Shown piece after piece: positions 43,114 through 50,973 of a DNA stretch of 64,000 nt. A program made the translations under genes and the position numbers. Each line of letters opens with the position of its first letter. The stretch's first letter is position 1. Under the pieces are notes generated by a model. That model had not been told where the DNA came from. It saw only the letters and a list, made by a program, of their open reading frames with translations, and made no database searches. Source of the stretch: LMUY01 sp964242925 (GTDB lineage Bacteria; Pseudomonadota; Alphaproteobacteria; Acetobacterales; Acetobacteraceae); the NCBI GenBank assembly GCA_964242925.1, contig CAXTBW010000007.1:1-64000 (forward strand), in the 5' to 3' direction.

Positions 43114-44778
43114 ATGACCGAAACGCTGCGGATCGCCCTGGCGCAGATCAACCCGCACGCGGGCGAGATCGAGGCCAACGTCGCCGCCATCCGGCGCGCC
43201 CGGGCGGAGGGCGCGAGGCTGGGCGCCGACCTGGTGGTGACGCCGGAGTTCTCCATCGGCGGCTACCCGCCGGAGGACTTGGTGCGCAAGCCCGCCTTCG
43301 TCGCCGCCTGCGAGGCTGCCGTGGCAAGGCTTGCCGCGGAAACCGACGATGGCGGCCCCGGCTTGGTGGTCGGCGGCCCGTGGCACGACGGCGCGTTGCT
43401 GCACAACGCCGCCTTCCTGCTGGATGGCGGCCGCATCGCGGCGCGCCGCGCCAAGCACGAGCTGCCGAACTACGGCGTGTTCGACGAGAAGCGCGTGTTC
43501 GACGCCGGCGCCTCTCCTGGCCCGGTGTCGTTTCGCGGTTTCCGCCTGGGCCTGATGATCTGCGAGGATTGGTGGTTCCCGGCCGTGGCCGAGACCTTGG
43601 CGGAGAGCGGCGCGGAGCTGCTGCTGTCGATCAACGGCTCCCCGTTCGAAGACGGCAAGCCGGCCCGGCGCGTCGCCCTTGCGGTGGAGCGAGTGGTTGA
43701 GACGGGGCTGGCGTACGTGTTCCTGGCGATGGTCGGCGGCCAGGACGAACTGGTGTTCGACGGCGCGTCCTTCGTGCTCAACCCGGACCGCTCGCTGGCT
43801 GTTCAGATGCCGTTCTTCACCGAGAGCGTGACCATCACCGAGTGGATCCGCGTGGACGACCGCCTGGTGTGCGCGAAGCAGCCGCCCGCGCCGGAGCCGG
43901 GCCGCCTGGAGGCGATCTATCGCTGCATGACGCTCGGCCTGGCCGATTACGTGCGCAAGAACCGCTTCCCCGGCGTGCTGCTGGGCCTGTCCGGCGGAAT
44001 CGACTCCGCGCTGTCCGCGGCCGTGGCGGTCGATGCGCTCGGCGCCGACCGCGTGCGCTGCGTCATGCTGCCGTCCCCCTATACGAGTCAGCATTCGCTG
44101 GACGACGCCGCGGAATGCGCGCGTCTACTCGGCATCCGCTGCGACACGGTGCCGATCACGCCGGCGATGGGCGCCTTCGAGAGCGCGTTGGCGCCGTTGT
44201 TCGCCGGCCGGCAGTCGGACACGACGGAGGAGAACATCCAGTCGCGCTCGCGCGGGCTGATCCTGATGGCGCTGTCCAACAAGTTCGGCGACATGGTGCT
44301 GACGACCGGCAACAAGAGCGAGATGTCGGTCGGCTACGCCACGCTGTACGGAGACATGTGCGGCGGCTACTCGGTGCTGAAGGACGTCTACAAGACGACC
44401 GTGTTCGAGCTGTGCCGCTGGCGCAACGCGCATCATCCGACGGACGGGTTGGGCCCGGACGGCGCCGTGATGCCGGATCGGGTGATCAGCAAGCCGCCTT
44501 CGGCCGAGTTGAAGCACGACCAGACCGACCAGGACTCGCTGCCGCCATACGACGAGTTGGACGCCATCCTGTCCGGCCTGGTGGAGGGCGAGCGGTCGGT
44601 CGACGAGATGGCGGCGGCGGGCCACGATCGCGCGACCGTGCTGCGGGTATGGCGGATGCTGGACCGCGCGGAATATAAGCGGAGACAGGCGCCGCCGGGC
44701 GTAAAAATCACCGCACGCGCGTTCGGCCGGGACCGGCGTTACCCGATCACCAACGGCTACACCGGGCTGGTGGCGTAA
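43114..44778 (+). CDS. nadE: Glutamine-dependent NAD+ synthetase
   Basis: The 554-residue enzyme amidates nicotinate adenine dinucleotide to NAD. The N-terminal nitrilase-type glutaminase has its triad at E45 (TPEFS), K114 (AKHELPNYG) and C150 (MICEDWWFP). The synthetase domain carries the ATP-binding SGGIDS at 293-298 and the downstream TTGNKSEMSVGYATLYGD. Length is standard for the two-domain form. It lies directly after pncB and just before a small acidic protein gene. Confidence 0.97.
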   Translation: MTETLRIALAQINPHAGEIEANVAAIRRARAEGARLGADLVVTPEFSIGGYPPEDLVRKPAFVAACEAAVARLAAETDDGGPGLVVGGPWHDGALLHNAAFLLDGGRIAARRAKHELPNYGVFDEKRVFDAGASPGPVSFRGFRLGLMICEDWWFPAVAETLAESGAELLLSINGSPFEDGKPARRVALAVERVVETGLAYVFLAMVGGQDELVFDGASFVLNPDRSLAVQMPFFTESVTITEWIRVDDRLVCAKQPPAPEPGRLEAIYRCMTLGLADYVRKNRFPGVLLGLSGGIDSALSAAVAVDALGADRVRCVMLPSPYTSQHSLDDAAECARLLGIRCDTVPITPAMGAFESALAPLFAGRQSDTTEENIQSRSRGLILMALSNKFGDMVLTTGNKSEMSVGYATLYGDMCGGYSVLKDVYKTTVFELCRWRNAHHPTDGLGPDGAVMPDRVISKPPSAELKHDQTDQDSLPPYDELDAILSGLVEGERSVDEMAAAGHDRATVLRVWRMLDRAEYKRRQAPPGVKITARAFGRDRRYPITNGYTGLVA

Positions 44779-44780
44779 GC

Positions 44781-45146
44781 TTGAGCGACCTGTTCGCCCC
44801 AGAGGGCGGTTGGCGCGTTCGCATCTTGGACCTTTCCGGCGCATCCGACGACCGCTTGGTGGAGGAGGTCGGCGGCTTTCCGACCCTGATGCAGGCCAAC
44901 GCCTTCGCCCGCGCCTACGTGCGCGACAGCGTGGAGCGGTGCCGCGGCGAAGGCCTGGCGCCGCGCGAGGTGCTGGACGCCTGGTTCGCCTTCGGGGAGG
45001 ACGCGGAGATCGCGGACAGCCCGCAAGGCGCCTGGCGGAGCGCGAACGAACTCGCGTCGTTTGGCGACACCCCCGCCACCGAGGAGGAACGCGACTGGCG
45101 CGCGCTGGATCCCCGTCAGGACGGCGAGGAGGAGGAGGACGAATGA
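44781..45146 (+). CDS. Small acidic conserved protein of unknown function
   Basis: The 121-residue protein starts with TTG two bases after the nadE stop. Its core (VEEVGGFPTLMQANAFARAY and LDAWFAFGEDAEI) looks like a compact alpha/beta domain, and the C-terminus is strongly acidic (RQDGEEEEDE). I do not recognise a named family. Tight linkage to nadE suggests cotranscription but says little about function. Confidence 0.7.
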   Translation: MSDLFAPEGGWRVRILDLSGASDDRLVEEVGGFPTLMQANAFARAYVRDSVERCRGEGLAPREVLDAWFAFGEDAEIADSPQGAWRSANELASFGDTPATEEERDWRALDPRQDGEEEEDE

Positions 45147-45163
45147 CCCCACCCACTCCAAAA

Positions 45164-45256
45164 AGCCCTCTTCCGCTTGCGGGAGAGGGCTGGGTGAGGG
45201 TCCTTGCGGTAGGCCGGCGAGTCCCCTCGCCCCGACCCTCTCCCAGGGGGAGAGGG
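45164..45256. repeat. Two strong hairpins of the CCCTCTCCC repeat type before gltX
   Basis: The first hairpin spans 45164-45191 (AGCCCTC near the 5' end pairing with GAGGGCT). The second spans 45236-45256, with CCCTCTCCC pairing perfectly with GGGAGAGGG around a three-base loop. The second one contains the purine-rich stretch that serves as the gltX ribosome site. A related hairpin is at 62742-62765. Confidence 0.7.
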
Positions 45257-45264
45257 AGAAGACA

Positions 45265-46596
45265 GTGAAGCTTCGCTTCGCGCCCTCTCCGACCGGCCTG
45301 CTGCACGTCGGCAATGTCCGCGCCGCGCTGGCCAACTACCTGTTCGCGCGCAAGCACGGCGGCAGCTTCCTGCTGCGCCTCGACGACACCGACGCCGCCC
45401 GCAACCGCCCGGAATACGCCGACGCCATCGAGCAGGACCTCGCCTGGCTCGGCATCGCCTGGGACGAGACGTTCCGCCAGTCCGACCGCCTGCCCAGCTA
45501 CGAGGCCGCCGCGCGCCGCCTGGAAGCGTCCGGCCGGCTGTATCCCTGCTTCGAGAGCGAGGCGGAACTGCAGGCCAAGCGCGACCAGCGCCTGCGCCGC
45601 AACCTGCCGCCGCTGTACGACCGCGCGATGCTGAAGCTGACCGCAGCCCAGCGCGAGGCGGCGGAAGCGGGCGGCAAGACCCCGTATTGGCGCTTCCGCC
45701 TGTCCGACGGCGCCGTCGCGTGGGACGACGCGGTGCTGGGCGCCAAGCAGGTCCGGCTGCCCACCATCTCCGACCCGGTGCTGGTGCGGGCCGACGGGAC
45801 GCCGCTCTACACCTTCACGTCCGTCGTCGACGACCTGGCGACGGGGATCACCCACATCATCCGCGGCGAGGACCACGTCACCAACACGGCGGTCCAGCTC
45901 GACATCTGGGCCGCGCTGGGCGGCGACGTCCGGGCTGTCGCCTTCGCGCACCTGCCGCTGCTGGTTGGCGACGACGGCGGCAAATTGTCCAAACGCACCG
46001 GCGCGCTGTCGTTGCGCAGCCTGCGGCAGGACGGCGTGGAGCCGACCGCCATCACCTCCGTGCTGGCCCGGCTCGGCACGTCGGACGACCCGGTGCCCGC
46101 CGACATGGACGAGTTGGTCGCCGGATTCGACCTGACGCGGTTTTCCCGCTCGTCGCCGCGGTTCGACGTGCGGCAGCTGCTGGCGATGAACCGCCGCGTG
46201 CTGCACGGGCTGAGCTTCGAGGCGGTGCAGCCGCGGTTGCCGCCGGGCGCCACGCAGGCGTTTTGGGAGGCGGTGCGCGGCAATCTCGACATGCTGTCCG
46301 AGGCGCGCGGCTGGTGGGACGTGGTGGCCGGGACGATCGTGCCCCCCGTGGTGGAGGGCGAGGGCGCCTTCCTGCGCGACGCTTTGGCCGCGCTGCCGCC
46401 GGATCCTTGGACGCCGGAGGTGTGGACCACCTGGACCGACGCGCTGCAGGCCAGCAGCGGCCGAAAAGGCCGGGCGCTGTTCCACCCGCTGCGCTTGGCG
46501 CTGACCGGCGAGGACCGCGGCCCGGAGATGCGCGGCCTGCTGCCGCTGATCGGCCGCCCCCGCACCGCGGAGCGCCTGCGCGTGGCGCAGAGCTGA
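45265..46596 (+). CDS. gltX: Glutamate--tRNA ligase
   Basis: The 443-residue class I synthetase charges tRNA with glutamate. The HIGH-type motif is in APSPTGLLHVGNVRAAL near the N-terminus and the KMSKS equivalent is KLSKR at 240-244. It also shows FLLRLDDTDAARNRPEYADA and HIIRGEDHVTNTAVQLDIW. The start is GTG at 45265, directly behind a repeat-derived GGGAGAGGGAGA stretch; no ATG fits the conserved N-terminus. Many alphaproteobacteria carry two GltX proteins, and whether this one is discriminating is not visible. Confidence 0.94.
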   Translation: MKLRFAPSPTGLLHVGNVRAALANYLFARKHGGSFLLRLDDTDAARNRPEYADAIEQDLAWLGIAWDETFRQSDRLPSYEAAARRLEASGRLYPCFESEAELQAKRDQRLRRNLPPLYDRAMLKLTAAQREAAEAGGKTPYWRFRLSDGAVAWDDAVLGAKQVRLPTISDPVLVRADGTPLYTFTSVVDDLATGITHIIRGEDHVTNTAVQLDIWAALGGDVRAVAFAHLPLLVGDDGGKLSKRTGALSLRSLRQDGVEPTAITSVLARLGTSDDPVPADMDELVAGFDLTRFSRSSPRFDVRQLLAMNRRVLHGLSFEAVQPRLPPGATQAFWEAVRGNLDMLSEARGWWDVVAGTIVPPVVEGEGAFLRDALAALPPDPWTPEVWTTWTDALQASSGRKGRALFHPLRLALTGEDRGPEMRGLLPLIGRPRTAERLRVAQS

Positions 46597-46605
46597 TGCC
46601 TAGAC

Positions 46606-46741
46606 CATCATGGCCGGGTTTGACCCGGGCGCCCGCGCAGCGCCAGAGCGCGCGTGATGCGGGTTATGTCGGCATCAAAACCAACGCCAGAGGTACGTCG
46701 TCAGGACGCCGTGGGTCCCCGGGTCAAGCCCGGGCATGACG
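46606..46741. repeat. 136-bp inverted-repeat element, copy B
   Basis: The right end, CGGGTCAAGCCCGGGCATGACG, is close to consensus; the left end (CATCATGGCCGGGTTTGACC) is slightly diverged. It fills the gap between gltX and the DUF2721 gene and ends 14 bases before the latter's start, contributing part of its ribosome site region. Confidence 0.75.
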
Positions 46742-46755
46742 GTGAGGGTGCGCTG

Positions 46756-47247
46756 ATGGCAGGCAGCATCCTCGGCGGCGACGCTCTGACCGACGTGGCG
46801 CACGTGATCCAGACCGCGCTGACCCCGGTGTTCCTGTTGTCCGGCATCGGCACCCTGTTGAACGTGTTCAGCACACGGCTCGGCCGGGTGACGGACCATT
46901 ACCACAAATTGGCTGACTCGTTGGCGAGCAGCGACGATCCGGCGCAATCGGCGTCGCTGCGCCGCCACATGGCCCGCGTGCGCCAGCGCCGCTCCGCGCT
47001 GGACACCTCGATCATCCTTGGCGGCATGGCCGGCGCGCTGACCTGCGGCGCGGCGTTCGCGCTGTTCCTGGTGACGCTTCGCAGCGCCGAGGACACCGCG
47101 ATCCTGCTCTGGCTGTTTGGCGGCGCGCTAGGCTGCACGATGGCGGCGCTGATGTCGTTCCTGATCGACACCGGGCTCGCATGGCACGGGCTTCGCACCG
47201 ACGGGCCCGTGCCGCAAACGACGAAGCTCCCTGTCGCTGGCCGGTAG
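46756..47247 (+). CDS. DUF2721 membrane protein
   Basis: The 163-residue protein has three predicted membrane segments (about 15-37, 85-105 and 112-135) separated by a charged helical loop with LGRVTDHYHKLADSLAS and MARVRQRRSALDTSIILGG, the conserved pattern of DUF2721. Function is unknown. ATG 46756 has GAGGGTG upstream. Its stop directly abuts the stop of the convergent ArnT-family gene. Confidence 0.85.
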   Translation: MAGSILGGDALTDVAHVIQTALTPVFLLSGIGTLLNVFSTRLGRVTDHYHKLADSLASSDDPAQSASLRRHMARVRQRRSALDTSIILGGMAGALTCGAAFALFLVTLRSAEDTAILLWLFGGALGCTMAALMSFLIDTGLAWHGLRTDGPVPQTTKLPVAGR

Positions 47248-48954
47248 TCAGGGCGGCGCCGGGCCATACAGCGTCAGGATGGCGACCCGGCCACGCGAGT
47301 AGTTGAAGCCCCGCAGCGTCGTCAGCGGCGCCAGGTGCAAGCCGAGGCGGGCCGCTTCGTCCCGGAACGACGGCGCGTCAGCCGCGGCGACGATGGCGGA
47401 CGCCGCCTGGTGATCGGCAAGCGCCCGCGCGCCGTCCGTGCCGGTCGCCGCCATGACGGTCGTAGTGCCGGCCTCGAACATCAGGCTCGGCTCGTGGAAG
47501 CCCACCGCAACCAGCGGGCGCTCGGCGAGATGCGCATCCACCAGCGCCTGCTCCACCTGCGGCGCGAGCCAGAGCGGCGCCGCGTGCGGCAGCTCCCACC
47601 CGAGCACGGCGGCGGTGAACAGCGGCATCGCGGCGAGCGCCAGGGCCGGGCGGTGGCTGGCCTGCAGGGCGAGCCAGCCGGCGAGGCAGGCGGCGAGCAA
47701 CGCCGGCACGCCCAGCCACGGGTCGGCGTGGACCGCGAACGGCAGCGCCACCGCGCCGATGGCCAGCACGGCGGCGGCTGCGGCGGTCAGGCCCGGCGCG
47801 GCCCAGCGCCCCCACCACCCGGCGGGCAGAGCCGGGAAAGCATCCCACGCGCGGGCAGCCAGCAGGAAAATGGCCGGGTAGAGCGGCAGCGTGTAGTGCG
47901 GCAGCTTGGTCGGGGTCGCCTCGAACACCAGCCAGGCGGGCACGATCCAGGCCAGCAGGAAGCGCTCCGCCGGGGCGCGCCGCATCCGCCACCAGGCCGG
48001 CAGCGAGCGCAGCACCGGCAGCGTCAGCGGGAACGCGAGCAGCGGCAGCAGCACCAGGTGCAGGCCCGGCGGAGCGCCGTGCGCATCGTCGCCGCTGGCC
48101 AGCTTGCGGCCGAGATCGCCCCCCACGGCGTCTGAGAAGAACGCCCCATGCGTCGCCAATCCGATCGCGACGAACCACGGCACCACCACCAGGAGCGTCA
48201 ACGCGATGCCGCTGAGCGGCCGCAGCGCCAGCAGCCATCGCCCGCGACGGTCCGCCACCGCCAGCGTGACAGCCGCCAGCCCGGCGACCATGGGCGTGAT
48301 CGGGCCTTTCAGCAGGATGCCGGCGCCCATCGCCAACCAGAACACCGCCGCCCTGCCCCGCCCGACCGGCTGCCCGGCATAGGCCCGCGCCAGCACCGCC
48401 ATCGCCACCGTCGTGACGCCGATCAGCGCGGCGTCCGTTTTGGCCAGGTGCGCCTCGGTGACCAGGATGACGCTGGCGCCTAGGCCGCACGCCCCAAACA
48501 GCGCCGCTCGCCGGCCGCCCATCGCCAGCCCGATCTCGTACGTCGCCAGCACCGCCAGCAACGCGCCGGCCGCGGAGGGCAAACGGTACGGCCAAACCGA
48601 GTGCGCGGTCGCGACTCCGGCGGCGCGGGCGGCGGCGGCGAGCGGCGCCTGCAGCCAATGGATGCCGATCGGCTTGCGGTTGCGCGGCTCGTCGCCGTTC
48701 ATGATGCGGACGTAGTCCCCGGTCTCGATCATCTGCCGGCTGGCCTGCACGAAGCGGCTCTCGTCGCGGTCGGTCGGCGGCAGCGTGAAGAAGCCGGGCA
48801 ACCACACCAGCAGGCAGAACGCGATCAGCAGCGCCCGCGGCCACCGCGTGTCGAGCACGTCGCCCTCACTGGAGGCCTGGTTCGCGCCCTGCCTCGCGCC
48901 CTGCCTCGCACCTGCCTCGTGCGGTCTGATCCCAAGCGCGCCCGCGTCGTCCAT
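47248..48954 (-). CDS. ArnT-family integral membrane glycosyltransferase
   Basis: The 568-residue protein has about twelve hydrophobic segments and the periplasmic-loop motif PPTDRDESRFVQASRQMIET typical of ArnT/PMT-type GT-C transferases, which move a sugar from a polyprenyl-phosphate carrier to lipid A, glycans or proteins. Further family segments are GIHWLQAPL and KLPHYTLPLYPA. The start is taken at ATG 48954; the first 35 residues are hydrophilic and contain a small repeat (GARQGARQGA), so the real start could be later. The acceptor is unknown. Confidence 0.88.
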   Translation of the reverse strand: MDDAGALGIRPHEAGARQGARQGANQASSEGDVLDTRWPRALLIAFCLLVWLPGFFTLPPTDRDESRFVQASRQMIETGDYVRIMNGDEPRNRKPIGIHWLQAPLAAAARAAGVATAHSVWPYRLPSAAGALLAVLATYEIGLAMGGRRAALFGACGLGASVILVTEAHLAKTDAALIGVTTVAMAVLARAYAGQPVGRGRAAVFWLAMGAGILLKGPITPMVAGLAAVTLAVADRRGRWLLALRPLSGIALTLLVVVPWFVAIGLATHGAFFSDAVGGDLGRKLASGDDAHGAPPGLHLVLLPLLAFPLTLPVLRSLPAWWRMRRAPAERFLLAWIVPAWLVFEATPTKLPHYTLPLYPAIFLLAARAWDAFPALPAGWWGRWAAPGLTAAAAAVLAIGAVALPFAVHADPWLGVPALLAACLAGWLALQASHRPALALAAMPLFTAAVLGWELPHAAPLWLAPQVEQALVDAHLAERPLVAVGFHEPSLMFEAGTTTVMAATGTDGARALADHQAASAIVAAADAPSFRDEAARLGLHLAPLTTLRGFNYSRGRVAILTLYGPAPP

Positions 48955-49004
48955 GCCCGGCGCTCTAGCATGCGACCCCGAACCGCGCCATGAAGGGCGT
49001 TCCC

Positions 49005-50246
49005 ATGCCAGACACACGCTCCGACCCGACGCGCGAAGACGCGTTCGACCTGCTGTCCGCCGTGCTGGTGCGCCACCGCTCGCTGGAGGACGCGTTGGAC
49101 GCGCTGCCGGCCGGCGACCAGCGGGACCGCGCCGCCGCGCACCGCTTGGCGGCCGCGGTGCTGCGCCGCGCCGGGTCGCTGGACGCGGCGGTCGAGCCGT
49201 TTCTGCGCAAGGCGCCGCCCGACCTGGTGCGGCTGGCGCTTCGGATCGGGGCAGCCGGGCTGCTGCTGCTGGACACGCCGCCGCACGCTGCGGTCGCCAC
49301 CGCAGTCGCGCTGACCCGGGCGCGCGGCCTCGCCCCGTTCGCCGGGATGGTGAACGCGGTGCTGCGCCGGGTCGCCGAGCAAGGCGCCGCCGCGCTGGCC
49401 GAGTTGGACGGCCCGCGGTTGGACACGCCCGCTTGGCTGTGGACGAGTTGGGGCCAGGCGGCCCGCGCGATTGCGACCGCCCACGCAATCGAGGCGCCGC
49501 TGGACCTGACCGTCGCGGGCGCGGCGCCGCCGGGTGGCGAACTGCTGCCGACCGGCAGCGTGCGCTACCCGGCTGGAACCCGGGTCGCCGAACTTGCCGG
49601 TTTCGACTCGGGCGCTTTCTGGGTGCAGGATGCCGCGGCCGCCCTGCCGGCCCGGCTGCTCGACGCCAAGCCGGGCGAACGCGTCGCCGACCTCTGCGCC
49701 GCGCCCGGCGGCAAGGCGGCCCAACTCGCCGCGACCGGCGCCCACGTCATGGCCATTGAGCACGACAAGCGGCGGATCGGCCGGCTGCGGGCCAACCTGG
49801 AGCGCCTGCGCCTGAAGGCGACGGTGATCGAGGCGGACGCCAACACCTGGCAGCCGTTCGCCCCGTTGGACGCCGTGCTGCTCGACGCGCCGTGCAGCGC
49901 GACCGGCACCATCCGCCGCCACCCGGACGTGCCGCACCTGAAGGGCGTGCGCGACGTCGCCGCGTCCGCCCTGCGGCAGCAGGCGCTCATCCGCGCCGCG
50001 GCCGCCCTGCTGCGGCCGGGCGGGCGCCTGGTGTATGCGGTCTGCTCGCTGCAGCCGGAGGAGGGGCCGGGCGCGATGCCGGCCGCGCTCGCCGCCGGGT
50101 TGCGGCACAGCCCGTTCCTGCCGGACGAGCTGCCCGGGTTGCCCGAAGCATTGACGCCGGATGGCTGCCTGCGAACGCATCCCGGCCTTTGGCCCGAGCG
50201 CGGCGGCATGGATGGCTTCTTCGCCGCCCGCTTCGTCAAGCCTTGA
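49005..50246 (+). CDS. rsmB: 16S rRNA (cytosine) methyltransferase, RsmB-like
   Basis: The 413-residue protein combines an N-terminal NusB-like RNA-binding domain (about 1-130) with a SAM methyltransferase. Methyltransferase motifs are VADLCAAPGGKAAQLA, IEHDKRRIGRLRANL, the DAPCSATGTIRRHPD cysteine (C297) and VCSLQPEEG (C347); RsmB forms m5C967 in 16S rRNA. ATG 49005 is chosen for its spacing behind AAGGG; an ATG 15 bases earlier is possible. rsmB followed by rpe and a heparinase-like gene is a known alphaproteobacterial order. Confidence 0.93.
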   Translation: MPDTRSDPTREDAFDLLSAVLVRHRSLEDALDALPAGDQRDRAAAHRLAAAVLRRAGSLDAAVEPFLRKAPPDLVRLALRIGAAGLLLLDTPPHAAVATAVALTRARGLAPFAGMVNAVLRRVAEQGAAALAELDGPRLDTPAWLWTSWGQAARAIATAHAIEAPLDLTVAGAAPPGGELLPTGSVRYPAGTRVAELAGFDSGAFWVQDAAAALPARLLDAKPGERVADLCAAPGGKAAQLAATGAHVMAIEHDKRRIGRLRANLERLRLKATVIEADANTWQPFAPLDAVLLDAPCSATGTIRRHPDVPHLKGVRDVAASALRQQALIRAAAALLRPGGRLVYAVCSLQPEEGPGAMPAALAAGLRHSPFLPDELPGLPEALTPDGCLRTHPGLWPERGGMDGFFAARFVKP

Positions 50247-50307
50247 GCAGCCGGCGCTCGCTTGTGTTGCAACGAACGCGCGCATTAGAACGGACGATCA
50301 CTGAAGC

Positions 50308-50973
50308 ATGAAGATGTCCCACCCGGTCCTGATAGCCCCGAGCCTGCTCGCCGCCGATTTCGGCCGCCTGCGCGACGAAGCGATGGCGGTGGAGCAAGCC
50401 GGCGCCGACTGGCTCCACCTCGACATCATGGACGGCCACTTCGTCCCCAACCTCAGTTTCGGCCCGGCGGTGCTGAAGGCGCTGCGGCCGCACGTGCGGC
50501 TGCCGTTCGACGTCCACCTGATGATCGCGCCGGCCGACTCGTTCATCGCAGCGTTCGCCGAGGCGGGGGCGGACCATATCGCCATCCACGTGGAGGCCGG
50601 CCCGCATCTGCACCGCTCGTTGCAGTTGGTGCGTTCGCTCGGCAAGTCGCCCGGCGTCGCGATCAACCCGGCCACGCCGGCCAGCGCGGTCGCCGAGGTG
50701 CTGGATCTGGTCGACGTGATCCTGGTGATGACCGTCAACCCCGGCTTCGGCGGCCAGGCGTTCATCGAGTCGGTGCTGCCGAAGATGCGCACGCTCCGCC
50801 AGATGGCCGACGCAACCGGACGCGCCATCCGCATCACCGCGGATGGCGGGGTCACGGCGGAAACGGCGCCCCGCATCCTGGCCGCCGGATGCGACACGCT
50901 GGTGGCCGGCACCTCCGTCTACGGCGCGCCCGACTATGCGGCGGCGATCCAAGCCCTGCGGCCGGCGACCTGA
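50308..50973 (+). CDS. rpe: Ribulose-phosphate 3-epimerase
   Basis: The 221-residue TIM-barrel enzyme interconverts ribulose 5-phosphate and xylulose 5-phosphate. Motifs are IAPSLLAADFGRLRDEA, WLHLDIMDGHFVPNLSFGP, PFDVHLMIAPAD and LVMTVNPGFGGQAFI, including the metal-binding histidines and aspartates. A second ATG six bases later is an alternative start. Its stop overlaps the ATG of the heparinase-family gene. Confidence 0.97.
   Translation: MKMSHPVLIAPSLLAADFGRLRDEAMAVEQAGADWLHLDIMDGHFVPNLSFGPAVLKALRPHVRLPFDVHLMIAPADSFIAAFAEAGADHIAIHVEAGPHLHRSLQLVRSLGKSPGVAINPATPASAVAEVLDLVDVILVMTVNPGFGGQAFIESVLPKMRTLRQMADATGRAIRITADGGVTAETAPRILAAGCDTLVAGTSVYGAPDYAAAIQALRPAT

Noticed and set aside
45147..45264. 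Rho-independent terminator after the small acidic protein gene
   Set aside because: The hairpins are strong but belong to a repeat family and lack a following T run; gltX continues in the same direction.
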